Shown here: positions 57,622 through 64,000 of the stretch, one piece after another | Layout of the letters: every line of letters begins with the position of its first letter | Position numbering within the stretch: position 1 is the first letter of the stretch | DNA from: Actinomycetes bacterium | GTDB taxonomy: Bacteria > Bacillota > Sulfobacillia > Sulfobacillales > JAIMBI01 | Reading direction: 5' to 3' | DNA length: 64,000 nt | Assembly: GCA_023565505.1 (NCBI GenBank) | Contig: JAIMBI010000004.1 | Span: forward strand, 85,686-149,685 | Position numbers and translations under genes: made by a program | The notes under the pieces: generated by a model | Seen by the model: the letters and a program-made list of their open reading frames with translations, nothing else | Database searches by the model: none | Told to the model about the DNA's origin: nothing

Positions 57622-57651
57622 AGTATAGGGCTGAAGTAGTCCTTCAGTCAA
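57622..57651 (-). promoter_or_regulatory. Leftward immunity promoter P_L
   Basis: On the minus strand TTGACT, 18 bp, TATACT. Operator O2 lies in the spacer, so a repressor dimer would block polymerase. This promoter would drive the Cro-like gene and the recombination operon. Confidence 0.65.
57631..57647. promoter_or_regulatory. Operator O2 (CTGAAG-N5-CTTCAG)
   Basis: Second perfect dyad, CTGAAG TAGTC CTTCAG, with arms identical to O1. It overlaps the -35/-10 spacer of P_L. Confidence 0.65.
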
Positions 57652-57666
57652 TAGGGGTCGAAAGGG

Positions 57667-57933
57667 TTGGACCAAGAAATTTTTCGGCTCCGCCTGAGTC
57701 GGGCCCGTCGCAACGCGGGCCTCACCAAACGCGCCTTGGCCGGACGCGTCGGATTGAGCGAGCGCGCAGTCGGGCAGTTTGAGCAGGGCGAAACGCTTCC
57801 CGCACTGCCCACGGCGGTCGCCTTGGCCGACGCCTTGGACGTCTCCCTCGACTGGCTCACCGGCCGGTCGGACGTGCCGATGGTCGTGCGCCGGCGCCGC
57901 CTCGTGTTCCGGCGCGGGCCGGGAAAGGAGTGA
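57667..57933 (+). CDS. CI-like small XRE repressor
   Basis: TTG 57667 (MDQEIFRLRLSRARRNAGLT) follows GAAAGGG, giving 88 residues. A classic XRE helix-turn-helix (ALAGRVGLSERAVGQFEQGE) is followed by 'LADALDVSLDWLTGR' and a short basic tail. No peptidase domain is present, so it is not cleaved like LexA. It is divergent from Cro and is likely the main prophage-maintenance repressor binding O1 and O2. Confidence 0.75.
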   Translation: MDQEIFRLRLSRARRNAGLTKRALAGRVGLSERAVGQFEQGETLPALPTAVALADALDVSLDWLTGRSDVPMVVRRRRLVFRRGPGKE

Positions 57934-57939
57934 CCGCTG

Positions 57940-58149
57940 ATGCTGGACCCATCGCAAATCCACTGCCCGATCTGCCACTCGAATCGCCTCCAGCCCTACG
58001 CGGAACCTCATCAAGTGTGGTTGGCCGCAGCCGATGTCGTGGGGGTGTTTCACCCGTCCGTCGCGCCCGGGACCCAGGTGGGCAAAGGCGTCAGTGTGTG
58101 GCCGTTTCGGTGCCTCGAATGTGGATACGTACTGCTGTTTGATCGGTGA
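57940..58149 (+). CDS. Zinc-ribbon protein next to repressor
   Basis: The ATG 57940 (MLDPSQIHCPICHSNRLQPY) follows AAAGGAGTGA. The 69-residue protein has CPIC and CLEC separated by about 45 residues, so zinc is likely. It is co-transcribed with the small repressor and ends overlapping the stop of the next leftward gene by 59 bp. Possibly an antirepressor or host-factor mimic; not recognised. Confidence 0.6.
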   Translation: MLDPSQIHCPICHSNRLQPYAEPHQVWLAAADVVGVFHPSVAPGTQVGKGVSVWPFRCLECGYVLLFDR

Positions 58150-58258
58150 CAGGGATCGTCACCACGTGCTCCCACGGCCGCTGTCTGGCCTGGATCGCTT
58201 GAACGATCCGCGTACAGGCCTCAAGCACCTGAGCCTGCACGGCGTCGGGCAGTGTCAC
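58091..58258 (-). CDS. Small protein convergent with zinc gene
   Basis: The start GTG 58258 (VTLPDAVQAQVLEACTRIVQ) follows AAGGAGA. The 55-residue protein is helical then strand (HVVTIPVTDQTAVRIHI). The 59-bp overlap in opposite direction with the previous gene is unusual, but both frames look protein-like. Function unknown. Confidence 0.45.
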   Translation of the reverse strand: MTLPDAVQAQVLEACTRIVQAIQARQRPWEHVVTIPVTDQTAVRIHIRGTETATH

Positions 58259-58296
58259 GACGCATCTCCTTTCTCGCAGCAAGGTCGGCGACGCGC

Positions 58297-58557
58297 TTAC
58301 GCCGCGTCGTCGCCGACCCCCTCAATCGTCTCCCGGACCAGCGCTACCGCCAGCCGCGTGATGCGCGGGTCTTGCAGAGCCCGCGCCACCGCGACGGCCA
58401 GCCGCCAGTCCACGGGATGCCGGCCCCGCTCGATGCGCGCGAGCTGCGACGCACTGATCGGGATCCGGCGGGCCAGCTCCTCCAGCGTCCACCCGCGGTC
58501 GTGCCGCGCGGCGCGGATCGCTTGGCCCATCGGGTGCCAACACAGAATGCGGACCAT
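58297..58557 (-). CDS. XRE HTH protein
   Basis: The ATG at 58557 (MVRILCWHPMGQAIRAARHD) gives 86 residues. 'RGWTLEELARRIPISASQLA' and RIERGRHPVDWRLAVAVA are a clear XRE helix-turn-helix, followed by helices. It lies in the lysogeny region and probably regulates one of the nearby operators. It has a strong GGAGG site behind two hairpins. Confidence 0.65.
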   Translation of the reverse strand: MVRILCWHPMGQAIRAARHDRGWTLEELARRIPISASQLARIERGRHPVDWRLAVAVARALQDPRITRLAVALVRETIEGVGDDAA

Positions 58558-58574
58558 GTCGTGCCTCCTCCCTC

Positions 58575-58629
58575 GGGTCGGGCGTCCCGACCCCCGACGG
58601 TCCGGGTGAGCAAGACGGGCCGTCGGGGG
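58575..58629 (-). promoter_or_regulatory. Two stacked GC hairpins in 5' leader
   Basis: A perfect stem GGGTCGGG-CGT-CCCGACCC (58575..58593) overlaps or abuts a longer stem CCCCCGACGG...CCGTCGGGGG (58591..58629). Both lie upstream of the ribosome binding site at 58566. They are mutually exclusive in part, which resembles an attenuator switch. Same position as the stem near 57300. Confidence 0.45.
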
Positions 58630-58715
58630 CGGGGACGCACGCGGCGCGGTCGGGGTGAGCGGATCCCCGCCGGCGGGCGCAGGCGCGAGATGCCCGACTG
58701 TGCCGCCTCCGTCCC

Positions 58716-58931
58716 TCACGCCGCCGGAGGCCGGATGATGACCAGCCGGTCGCCCGGTTCGTAGTGATAGCGCCCGGTCACGGAGCGCCCATGGGCGATC
58801 AGCCAGTGCGCCCCAATCGCGGCCCCGAGCCAGCCGGGGCGGCGGTTGGGGGATTGGAAAAACCTTCGGCCGCAGGCACCGCACTCCCACCAGTCGATGG
58901 GCACACACTCAGAACCCGGCAGGACGGTCAT
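58716..58931 (-). CDS. Small zinc-binding protein
   Basis: The ATG at 58931 (MTVLPGSECVPIDWWECGAC) gives 71 residues. C9, C17 and C20 with GRRFF provide a compact zinc site; a HWLIAHGRSVTGRYHYEPGD part follows. It overlaps the gene above by 4 bp (ATGA). Not recognised. Confidence 0.5.
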   Translation of the reverse strand: MTVLPGSECVPIDWWECGACGRRFFQSPNRRPGWLGAAIGAHWLIAHGRSVTGRYHYEPGDRLVIIRPPAA

Positions 58932-59131
58932 GGCGTCGCGGCCTCCTTCGCGGCGAACTCCCGCGCCCGGCGTTTGGCGGCCCACGCTTCCAATTGGCTC
59001 TCCGCGATGCGCCAGCGGTGCTCGCTGACCTGAACGGCTGGGAAGTCGGGATCCTCCCGGCACCAGGCGTAGACCGTCGCCTCGCGCACATGGAGCAGGC
59101 GCGCCGCTTGGCGCGGCGTCAACCAAGCCAT
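58928..59131 (-). CDS. Excisionase-like HTH_17 protein
   Basis: ATG 59131 (MAWLTPRQAARLLHVREATV) gives 67 residues: 'TPRQAARLLHVREATVYAWC' then EDPDFPAVQVSEHRWRIAES, the winged-helix layout of excisionase/DNA-binding (HTH_17) proteins. It may be the Xis partner of the integrase or control the left promoter. Confidence 0.65.
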   Translation of the reverse strand: MAWLTPRQAARLLHVREATVYAWCREDPDFPAVQVSEHRWRIAESQLEAWAAKRRAREFAAKEAATP

Positions 59132-59189
59132 GGGGCCTTCCCTCCTTTGGCGCCACATGCCACGTGCGGTGTCGCGCGCGGTGGTACGG

Positions 59190-59414
59190 TCAGGACGAGG
59201 CGGTGGGGGGGATGCGCCACCGGCGAGGGGTAATGCCCGCTTTGCGCAGCCACCGCAGGACTGTGCTCCATGCCACGCCTAACCGATCAGCCACTTCGGG
59301 GATGGTCAGGTTCTGCTCGATGTACAGCTCGCGCAGAATCTCGGCTAACGGTCGTCCCCATGTGGCCTCGACTTCCTGCGCGCGCGGGGCGCGTCGGCCC
59401 TGGTTCCGTGGCAT
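59190..59414 (-). CDS. HTH protein, divergent from S24 repressor
   Basis: The ATG 59414 (MPRNQGRRAPRAQEVEATWG) gives 74 residues. 'LAEILRELYIEQNLTIPEVA' and 'RLGVAWSTVLRWLRKAGITP' contain a sigma-70-r4/Xre-like helix-turn-helix with RIPPTASS tail. It is divergent from the S24 repressor gene, with the inverted-repeat region between, so it may be the second Cro-like or antirepressor gene. Confidence 0.6.
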   Translation of the reverse strand: MPRNQGRRAPRAQEVEATWGRPLAEILRELYIEQNLTIPEVADRLGVAWSTVLRWLRKAGITPRRWRIPPTASS

Positions 59415-59453
59415 AGCCGCCTCCCCTTGCTGTGTCTGCAAGTCTTGCTGTTA

Positions 59454-59516
59454 CTGCAAACATCTTTTCACTCTACGCCGCAGGATGTCAAGGGGTCGGT
59501 GAAAAAACTTTTGCAG
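59454..59516. promoter_or_regulatory. Long inverted-repeat operator between divergent HTH genes
   Basis: Arms CTGCAAA-CATC-TTTTCAC (59454..59471) and GTGAAAA-AACT-TTTGCAG (59499..59516) are inverted copies differing only in the four central bases, separated by 27 bp. A leftward TTGACA -35 (complement of 59486..59491) lies between them, with an imperfect -10. They are probably binding sites for the S24 repressor and the HTH protein. Confidence 0.55.
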
Positions 59517-59537
59517 CGCGTGAAAGAGGAGGCGGTC

Positions 59538-60353
59538 ATGGGTATCGACTGGCGGACCGTCGGGGACCGCATTCGGCGGGCCCGTGAAGCGGTCGGGTGG
59601 GACCAAGGGGATCTGGCCCGCGCGGCGCAGGTGTCGAACTCAACGGTCAGCCGCGACGAGAACGGTGACCGGCCAATCTCGGCCGACCGGCTTCATAAAT
59701 ATGGGCGCTTACTGCATCGGGACATCAAGTGGTTTCTCTTCGGCGATCTCCCGGATCCGTCCGTCGCACGGGCGGCTGTCGCCGATGCGGTCGAACGAGC
59801 GGTGTCCGATATCCTGCCCGTCAAGCCGATTCCGATTTTGGGCACCATCCCGGCGGGCCGGCCCGTCGACGCGGAGGAAAACCGCGAAGGCACCGCGTGG
59901 ATCACGCCCGACGTGCCCGGCGACTTCGCGCTCCGGGTCCGGGGCGACAGCATGGTGGGCGCGGGCATCCAGGACGGCGACCTCGTGGTGTGTCAGAAGG
60001 TCGAGGCGTGGCAAGCGGTGCCGCCCGGCCGGATTGTCGCGGCTTTGGTCGGCGGCGAGGTGACAGTCAAGTTCCTGGTGGTCGATCCCAACCCGCTGGG
60101 CGGCGACCGCTGGCTCCTCCGCGCCGCGAACCCCGCCTACCCGGACGTGGTCATCGACCCGTCGCAGGACCGGATCCAGGGCGTGGTGGTCCAGGTGCAG
60201 CGGGTGCAGCTCCCCACGACGCCTCCTCCGCCCCCGGAGACGCGCCCGGCGGCTGAGGATTTGCTGGCCGGCCTGACGCCGGAACAGCGGCGGTCGGTGT
60301 TGGTGTTGATCGAGAGCTACCGGCGAGCCAACAGTCGTTCGTCGGGTTCATAA
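59538..60353 (+). CDS. S24 peptidase-type phage repressor (LexA/CI-like)
   Basis: ATG 59538 (MGIDWRTVGDRIRRAREAVG) follows AGAGGAGG. The 271-residue protein has an N-terminal XRE domain (LARAAQVSNSTVSRDENGDR). The C-terminal S24 peptidase domain has an Ala-Gly cleavage site (IPAGRPV, about residue 106) and catalytic Ser138 (RVRGDSMVGAGIQDGD) and Lys178 (GGEVTVKFL). DNA damage would activate self-cleavage and induce the prophage. The presence of this SOS-type repressor plus the small CI-like repressor suggests two-layer immunity. Confidence 0.85.
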   Translation: MGIDWRTVGDRIRRAREAVGWDQGDLARAAQVSNSTVSRDENGDRPISADRLHKYGRLLHRDIKWFLFGDLPDPSVARAAVADAVERAVSDILPVKPIPILGTIPAGRPVDAEENREGTAWITPDVPGDFALRVRGDSMVGAGIQDGDLVVCQKVEAWQAVPPGRIVAALVGGEVTVKFLVVDPNPLGGDRWLLRAANPAYPDVVIDPSQDRIQGVVVQVQRVQLPTTPPPPPETRPAAEDLLAGLTPEQRRSVLVLIESYRRANSRSSGS

Positions 60354-60385
60354 AGTTGGCACGCAGGAGGAGGGTCAGGTCCAAC

Positions 60386-61411
60386 ATGGATCCGATTTTT
60401 AATCGCGTCCTTGCCGATGCTGCGACTGGCGGCCGGACGAGTCGCGCACGACTCATCAGCCGAATCGAGCGCAGCACAGGGGGCCGTGTTTTGACCTACA
60501 TCGCCCCCTTGGATTTTTACGGCAACGCGCTGGTTCCGGATGACATGACGGGCATTGAGTCCGCGTTAGAGACGATCCCGCCTGGAGCTGACTTGGACTT
60601 TGTGTTAAATACGCCGGGCGGGTTAGGTGCCGCGGCCGCCCATATTGTGACACGTTTACGGGACCATTGCCGCACTTTGCGCGTCTGGGTGCCGCACGCG
60701 GCCAAAAGTGCGGGAACATTGATCGCCCTGGGAGCCGACGAAATCTACATGGGGCCGCCGTCGCAGTTAGGGCCGATCGATCCTCAAGTTCCATGGGTCA
60801 ACGGCATGATCCCGGCTCACGCCATTGTCGACAGTTACGAGACCTTTTACGACAGCGTTAATCAGAAAGGGCGTATCGACCCTGCTGATGTCCTGGTGTC
60901 CCAGAAATTCGACTTGCCCCTCATCGATCTCGCGCGTAAGTCCATCGCCGAAGCGGAAGAGACGGCTTATCGGTTCTTGAGACACTCCATGCTGGCGGCG
61001 CCGGACGAGGACACATGGGCGCGCGAAACAGCAAGGCGCTTAGCGCACAACCGGCAGTCGCATGGTCTCGCGATCTCGGCGCGCGAGGCACAGGACACTT
61101 ATCACTTGCGGGTCACCGCCTTAGACAGCAGTGACCCGCGATGGAAACTCGTATGGGAGTTGTATCTGCGCAGCGATACATTCCTCCGCCAGTCCCAACA
61201 CGCCAAACTTATCGAAACGCGTCACGCCTCCCTGTCCGTACTCGCAACCCCTATTCCCCAGCCGCCGAGTAACTCGCGAACTGCTGCCGCGGCTTCGGGG
61301 GCGCCGGCGGGACATGCGGAATCGGATATTGCCTCAACTCCGCCTGCCAACGCGCCACATCTTCCGCCACGTTCGGATGGGCCTCCCGAAAGTCCTCCCA
61401 TAGCTTCATAA
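60386..61411 (+). CDS. SDH/Clp-type serine protease (SppA-like)
   Basis: The start ATG 60386 follows AGGAGGAGG. The 341-residue protein contains LDFVLNTPGGLGAAAAHIVT (oxyanion segment) and KSAGTLIALGADEIYMGPPS with likely nucleophile Ser108 and GPIDPQV. This is the serine dehydrogenase proteinase/ClpP-crotonase fold (PF01972-like). C-terminal ~70 residues are Ser/Pro/Ala-rich and may be disordered or wrongly read. It is rightward from the repressor. A host-interfering or anti-phage role is possible; unusual in a lysogeny region. Confidence 0.75.
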   Translation: MDPIFNRVLADAATGGRTSRARLISRIERSTGGRVLTYIAPLDFYGNALVPDDMTGIESALETIPPGADLDFVLNTPGGLGAAAAHIVTRLRDHCRTLRVWVPHAAKSAGTLIALGADEIYMGPPSQLGPIDPQVPWVNGMIPAHAIVDSYETFYDSVNQKGRIDPADVLVSQKFDLPLIDLARKSIAEAEETAYRFLRHSMLAAPDEDTWARETARRLAHNRQSHGLAISAREAQDTYHLRVTALDSSDPRWKLVWELYLRSDTFLRQSQHAKLIETRHASLSVLATPIPQPPSNSRTAAAASGAPAGHAESDIASTPPANAPHLPPRSDGPPESPPIAS

Positions 61412-61460
61412 TCTTCGCTTCAACCTTGCGCTCGGGCTCATCAGCAGGCGGGGCACGCAT
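61251..61460 (-). CDS. Small helical protein antisense to protease C-terminus
   Basis: ATG 61460 (MRAPPADEPERKVEAKIMKL) follows AAGGAGG at good spacing. The 69-residue protein is mostly helix (WEDFREAHPNVAEDVARWQA). It overlaps the protease frame by 161 bp on the other strand, where the protease frame is low-complexity. Both may be real; the strong ribosome site supports this gene. Confidence 0.5.
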   Translation of the reverse strand: MRAPPADEPERKVEAKIMKLWEDFREAHPNVAEDVARWQAELRQYPIPHVPPAPPKPRQQFASYSAAGE

Positions 61461-61643
61461 ATCCGGTCGCCTCCTTGCTCACTGGCGCACGAGAACACTC
61501 ATCTTGTCTCCTCACCCTGCTTACTCTGCTTACGGATCTTCAGCATGTCCGTCAAGGATGTCGGTTATGCATTTGAGTCGGGATATCGGGGATCCTCCCC
61601 GTTTTGGATAAGTTGTTTTCATGAATCGGAGGTAGACGCATAG
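61461..61643 (-). other. Intergenic region with possible leader peptide and promoter
   Basis: Between the small leftward gene and the rightward exonuclease gene lies ~180 bp. On the minus strand there is a possible seven-codon leader (ATG at 61504..61506, reading MSVLVRQ, stop TGA before the AGGAGG), itself preceded by GTGAGGAG. Further upstream are TTGACG and TAAGCA, 17 bp apart, a weak promoter. On the plus strand, ATCGGAGGTAGACGCATAG precedes the exonuclease start. A GGGGATCCTCCCC stem is near 61587. Confidence 0.4.
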
Positions 61644-62426
61644 ATGGCAGGCATACTTGTCTTTGATTGCGAAACAGTTCCTGACTTGATTCGTTGTCGG
61701 GCGGCCAACATTGTGGACGCGTCCGTAGAAGACACGATAGCATATGCGAGCTTGAGCGAGGCGATGCCGAAGCCCCCCTTCTGCCAAGTGGTCGCGCTGG
61801 CGGTCGCGTGGATCACGCCGGATGGAGCCTTCCGCGACTGCCGTGCCCTCGGCGAGCCGGACTGGGACGAGGCCCGGTTGCTCGCCGCGTGGTTCGAGAT
61901 TGTCGGCCGGCACCGTCCCCGGATCGTGGGCTGGAATTCCAGCGGGTTCGACCTGCCGGTGCTCGTCTACCGGGCGGTGTTGCACGGCATCGCGACGCCG
62001 GCCTTCTATCGCGTCGGCGAACCGTACCACGGCTACCGCAAGCGGTACGACGAAGAGAGCCACATCGATCTCATGGACCTGCTGTCCGGCTATGGCGCGT
62101 CGCCGCGCGTGAGCCTCCACGAGATGGCGACCGCCTGCGGACTGCCGGGCAAAGGCAGCGTGCGCGGCGAGGATGTGTTGACGCTCTGGCAGGCCGGGGA
62201 CCTCGCTGCCATCCGGGCGTACTGCGAACGCGATGTCTTGACCACCGCCCTGATTTACGGCCGCTACGCCGCCCACCGGGGCTGGTTCACCCCCGACCAG
62301 GCCGTCACGTTCGAGCAGAGCGTCGCGCGGTGGCTGGACGCCGCGACGGCGCCCCACTGGCAGGCGTTTCGGGCGGCGTGGCGCCCGTCGCCGCACGTGT
62401 GGGGATCGGGGGTGACGCCGGCGTGA
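61644..62426 (+). CDS. PolB-like 3'-5' exonuclease (DnaQ-type)
   Basis: This 260-residue protein shows the exonuclease triad: DCETVP (motif I, residues 8-12), RIVGWNSSGFDLPVLV (motif II, about 93-108), and YCERDVLTTALIYGR (motif III, about 193-207). It is the 'predicted 3'-5' exonuclease related to PolB' family. Rightward and overlapping the integrase start (GTGA). It may act in integration, or in host defence, as an accessory nuclease. Start ATG 61644 follows GGAGGT. Confidence 0.75.
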   Translation: MAGILVFDCETVPDLIRCRAANIVDASVEDTIAYASLSEAMPKPPFCQVVALAVAWITPDGAFRDCRALGEPDWDEARLLAAWFEIVGRHRPRIVGWNSSGFDLPVLVYRAVLHGIATPAFYRVGEPYHGYRKRYDEESHIDLMDLLSGYGASPRVSLHEMATACGLPGKGSVRGEDVLTLWQAGDLAAIRAYCERDVLTTALIYGRYAAHRGWFTPDQAVTFEQSVARWLDAATAPHWQAFRAAWRPSPHVWGSGVTPA

Positions 62427-63628
62427 AGATTCGCCCGCATGGTCCCGGCCAGTGGCGCCTGTGGTGGGAATTGGGACGCGACCCGGTGACCGGCCAGCGC
62501 CGACAAGAAACGAAAGTGGTCGCCGCCAAGACCCGCAAGGAGGCCGAGCGCATCTGGCGCGAGCATCAGGCCGAATTGGATAAAGGCCAAGGCCGGGATC
62601 CCACGCGCCGCACCGTCGCCGATCTGATGGAGCGCTGGTATACCTTTCGGACCACCAGTGGCCGGCCACTCCGCCCGAATACGGCCCGGCTCTATCGGAT
62701 GTATCTCGACCGCTATATCACGCCCGCGCTGGGCGCGCTGGAACTCCGGCGCCTCACGGCGGGCGAGATTCAGGCGGCCGTCGATCAATGGGCGCACCGG
62801 CCCAAGGCCAACGGCCGGGGCGTGGTCACCCCGCGCACCGTCGCCCTCGCGTATACCATCCTCCATGCGGCGTTGCGCCAAGCGGTGCGGTGGGGCTGGA
62901 TCGCCACGAATCCGGCCGAGGCGGTGACCCTCCCCAGCGGCCCCCCGCGCTTGGCTCAGTGGTGGGATGTCGAGACCGCCCGGCGTTTTGTGGCGGCGAC
63001 GGCCGATCATCCTCTCTGGGGGGCGTGGACCTTGGCGATTCTGACCGGCTTGCGCCAGGGCGAACTGTTGGGGCTGCGCTGGGCGGATGTGGACCGGACG
63101 CGCGGGGTCCTGTGGGTCCGACAGGTGCGCCTGCACACGGCCCGCGCTGAGTTCGGCCCCCCCAAAACCGCGCGGAGTGTCCGCGCCGTGGCCTTGGATC
63201 CGACCACGGAAGCCGTCTTGGACCGGATTGCCGCCCAACAAGCGGCTGCCCGCCAACGCGCCGGGGCGGAGTGGGTCGAGTCCGGGCTGGTCATCACGAC
63301 GCGACTGGGCACGCCGGTGGCGCCCCGCAACCTCGCGCGCGTGTTCGACCGGCTCCAAACCCAACTCGGCGTGCCGCGCATTCGGTGGCACGACCTGCGG
63401 CACACCCATGGGACGCTCCTCCGAGCCCTGGGGGTGGATTGGCGGGTCATTGCCGACCGCCTCGGCCATACGGCGGTCAGTTTCACCGCCCAGACCTATT
63501 TGCATGCCGACTTGACCGCGCAGCGGGCCGCAGCCGCGACGTTGGGACAGGCGCTGGGGTTTGGCGGGGACACGACAGGGGACACGGCCGCCTCCGCCGT
63601 GTCCCCGGATACCCCCAACGCCTTGTAA
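62423..63628 (+). CDS. int: Tyrosine integrase
   Basis: The GTG at 62423 overlaps the exonuclease stop (GTGA), giving 401 residues. N-terminal arm-binding and core-binding domains (residues 1-165) lead to a catalytic domain: R211 in LTGLRQGELLGLRW, K248, H323-D-L-R326-H, H349 in LGHT, and Y359 in QTYLH. Complete triad plus tyrosine shows it is functional. The gene stops 5 bp from the tRNA-Ala 3' end, the likely attachment site. Confidence 0.95.
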   Translation: MKIRPHGPGQWRLWWELGRDPVTGQRRQETKVVAAKTRKEAERIWREHQAELDKGQGRDPTRRTVADLMERWYTFRTTSGRPLRPNTARLYRMYLDRYITPALGALELRRLTAGEIQAAVDQWAHRPKANGRGVVTPRTVALAYTILHAALRQAVRWGWIATNPAEAVTLPSGPPRLAQWWDVETARRFVAATADHPLWGAWTLAILTGLRQGELLGLRWADVDRTRGVLWVRQVRLHTARAEFGPPKTARSVRAVALDPTTEAVLDRIAAQQAAARQRAGAEWVESGLVITTRLGTPVAPRNLARVFDRLQTQLGVPRIRWHDLRHTHGTLLRALGVDWRVIADRLGHTAVSFTAQTYLHADLTAQRAAAATLGQALGFGGDTTGDTAASAVSPDTPNAL

Positions 63629-63632
63629 ATCG

Positions 63633-63680
63633 TGGTGGAGCGGACGGGATTCGAACCCGCGACCCCCAGAATGCAAATCT
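63633..63680. other. Predicted attachment site overlapping tRNA-Ala 3' end
   Basis: The integrase gene ends at the 3' end of tRNA-Ala. Tyrosine integrases usually recombine within the tRNA 3' half, the phage restoring the gene. No second copy was found within the window, so the other junction lies further left. Confidence 0.5.
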
Positions 63681-63708
63681 GGTGCTCTCCCAGCTGAGCT
63701 ACCGCCCC
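63633..63708 (-). tRNA. tRNA-Ala (TGC)
   Basis: The minus-strand sequence begins GGGGCGGTAGCTCAGCTGG and folds as a cloverleaf. The anticodon loop TTTGCAT has anticodon TGC (Ala); the T loop is GGTTCGAATCC and the acceptor ends CCGCTCC-A-CCA with CCA encoded. It is the probable integration target. Confidence 0.95.
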
Positions 63709-63734
63709 ACGGTCCTCGGGCGGGACACAAAAAC

Positions 63735-63808
63735 TGGAGCGGGTGATGGGAATCGAACCCACGTAACCAGCTTGGAAGGCTGGGGCTCTACCATTGAGCT
63801 ACACCCGC
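63735..63808 (-). tRNA. tRNA-Gly (TCC)
   Basis: GCGGGTGTAGCTCAATGGTA start, anticodon loop CTTCCAA with TCC, T loop GGTTCGATTCC, acceptor ends CACCCGC-T-CCA. All four arms pair. CCA is encoded. Third of the leftward tRNA series. Confidence 0.95.
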
Positions 63809-63836
63809 TCGAACTCACCCGTAAAGCTCAATAATT

Positions 63837-63912
63837 TGGCAGGCCAGGAGGGATTCGAACCCCCAACCCGCGGTTTTGGAGACCGCTGCTCTACCATTGG
63901 AGCTACTGGCCT
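63837..63912 (-). tRNA. tRNA-Trp (CCA)
   Basis: AGGCCAGTAGCTCCAATGGT start, anticodon loop CTCCAAA with CCA anticodon (Trp), T loop GGTTCGAATCC, acceptor ends CTGGCCT-G-CCA. CCA is encoded. The tandem series suggests a host tRNA operon. Confidence 0.95.
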
Positions 63913-63923
63913 GCGTCTAATCC

Positions 63924-64000
63924 TGGTGGGCCATGAAGGATTCGAACCTTCGACACTCCGCTTAAAAGGCGGATGCTCTAACCAGCTGAGCTAATGGCCC
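63924..64000 (-). tRNA. tRNA-Lys (TTT)
   Basis: GGGCCATTAGCTCAGCTGGT start at the window edge, anticodon loop CTTTTAA with TTT (Lys), T loop GGTTCGAATCC, acceptor ends ATGGCCC-A-CCA. Complete cloverleaf. First visible gene of the leftward tRNA operon. Confidence 0.95.

Noticed and set aside
58091..58149. Treating one of the two convergent small genes (57940..58149, 58091..58258) as false.
   Set aside because: Both have strong ribosome binding sites and protein-like sequence, so both were kept with lower confidence.
1..64000. Insertion sequences, rRNA genes or CRISPR arrays.
   Set aside because: No transposase motif, rRNA sequence or regularly spaced repeat array was seen anywhere in the window.

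Overview
The window is almost entirely a GC-rich, temperate, contractile-tailed (myovirus-type) prophage, cut at its left edge by the window and ending on the right at a cluster of four tRNA genes. The phage has a complete contractile-tail set: sheath, tube, tape measure, hub, spike, two LysM-type baseplate proteins, gp25-like, J-like and I-like baseplate proteins. Host clues are indirect. They are very strong AGGAGG ribosome binding sites, GC-rich codon use, Bacillus-type SpoVR/PrkA/YhbH proteins and CCA-encoding tRNA genes. Together these suggest a GC-rich Gram-positive spore-forming lineage (Sulfobacillus/Alicyclobacillus-like), but this is inference only.

Layout from right to left, which is the direction of most transcription. 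At 63.6-64.0 kb lie tRNA-Lys, -Trp, -Gly and -Ala, and the tyrosine integrase gene stops 5 bp from the tRNA-Ala 3' end, so that end is the likely attachment site. At 57.3-63.6 kb is the lysogeny region: integrase, a PolB-like exonuclease, a Clp/SppA-type serine protease, an S24 (CI/LexA-like) repressor, a second small HTH repressor divergent from a Cro-like gene with twin operators, and several small HTH or excisionase-like genes. At 46.4-57.3 kb is the leftward early operon: a YqaJ/RecT recombination pair, a DnaD-like helicase loader, a DnaB helicase, a MmcB-like protein and many tiny zinc-ribbon or hypothetical genes. At 45.7 kb two divergent promoters flank a PDDEXK nuclease gene and a short rightward HTH operon.

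At 39.6-44.5 kb is the most unexpected part: a tightly overlapping yhbH-spoVR-prkA cassette preceded by two small unknown genes. This is a cellular sporulation/stress-kinase module carried by a phage. At 16.7-39.1 kb come a late regulator, terminases, portal, MuF-like protein, a large unknown protein, prohead protease, scaffold, major capsid protein and connector/tail-completion genes. At 0.5-16.7 kb come the tail chaperone, tape measure, baseplate and tail fibres, interrupted by three rightward moron genes. The lysis genes (holin, free endolysin) are not in the window, apart from a murein-hydrolase domain on the tape measure, so they presumably lie further left.

Three non-standard decoding events are visible. 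A 237-nt group I intron with a complete P1-P9 fold splits a head-region gene (26435..26671). A -1 slippery heptamer lies just before the stop of the 594-codon gene (28712..28718). A +1/-2 frameshift joins the two tail-assembly-chaperone frames (16344..16350). Apparent single-base frameshifts or stops also damage a LamG tail-fibre gene, a small zinc protein and a short downstream reading frame.
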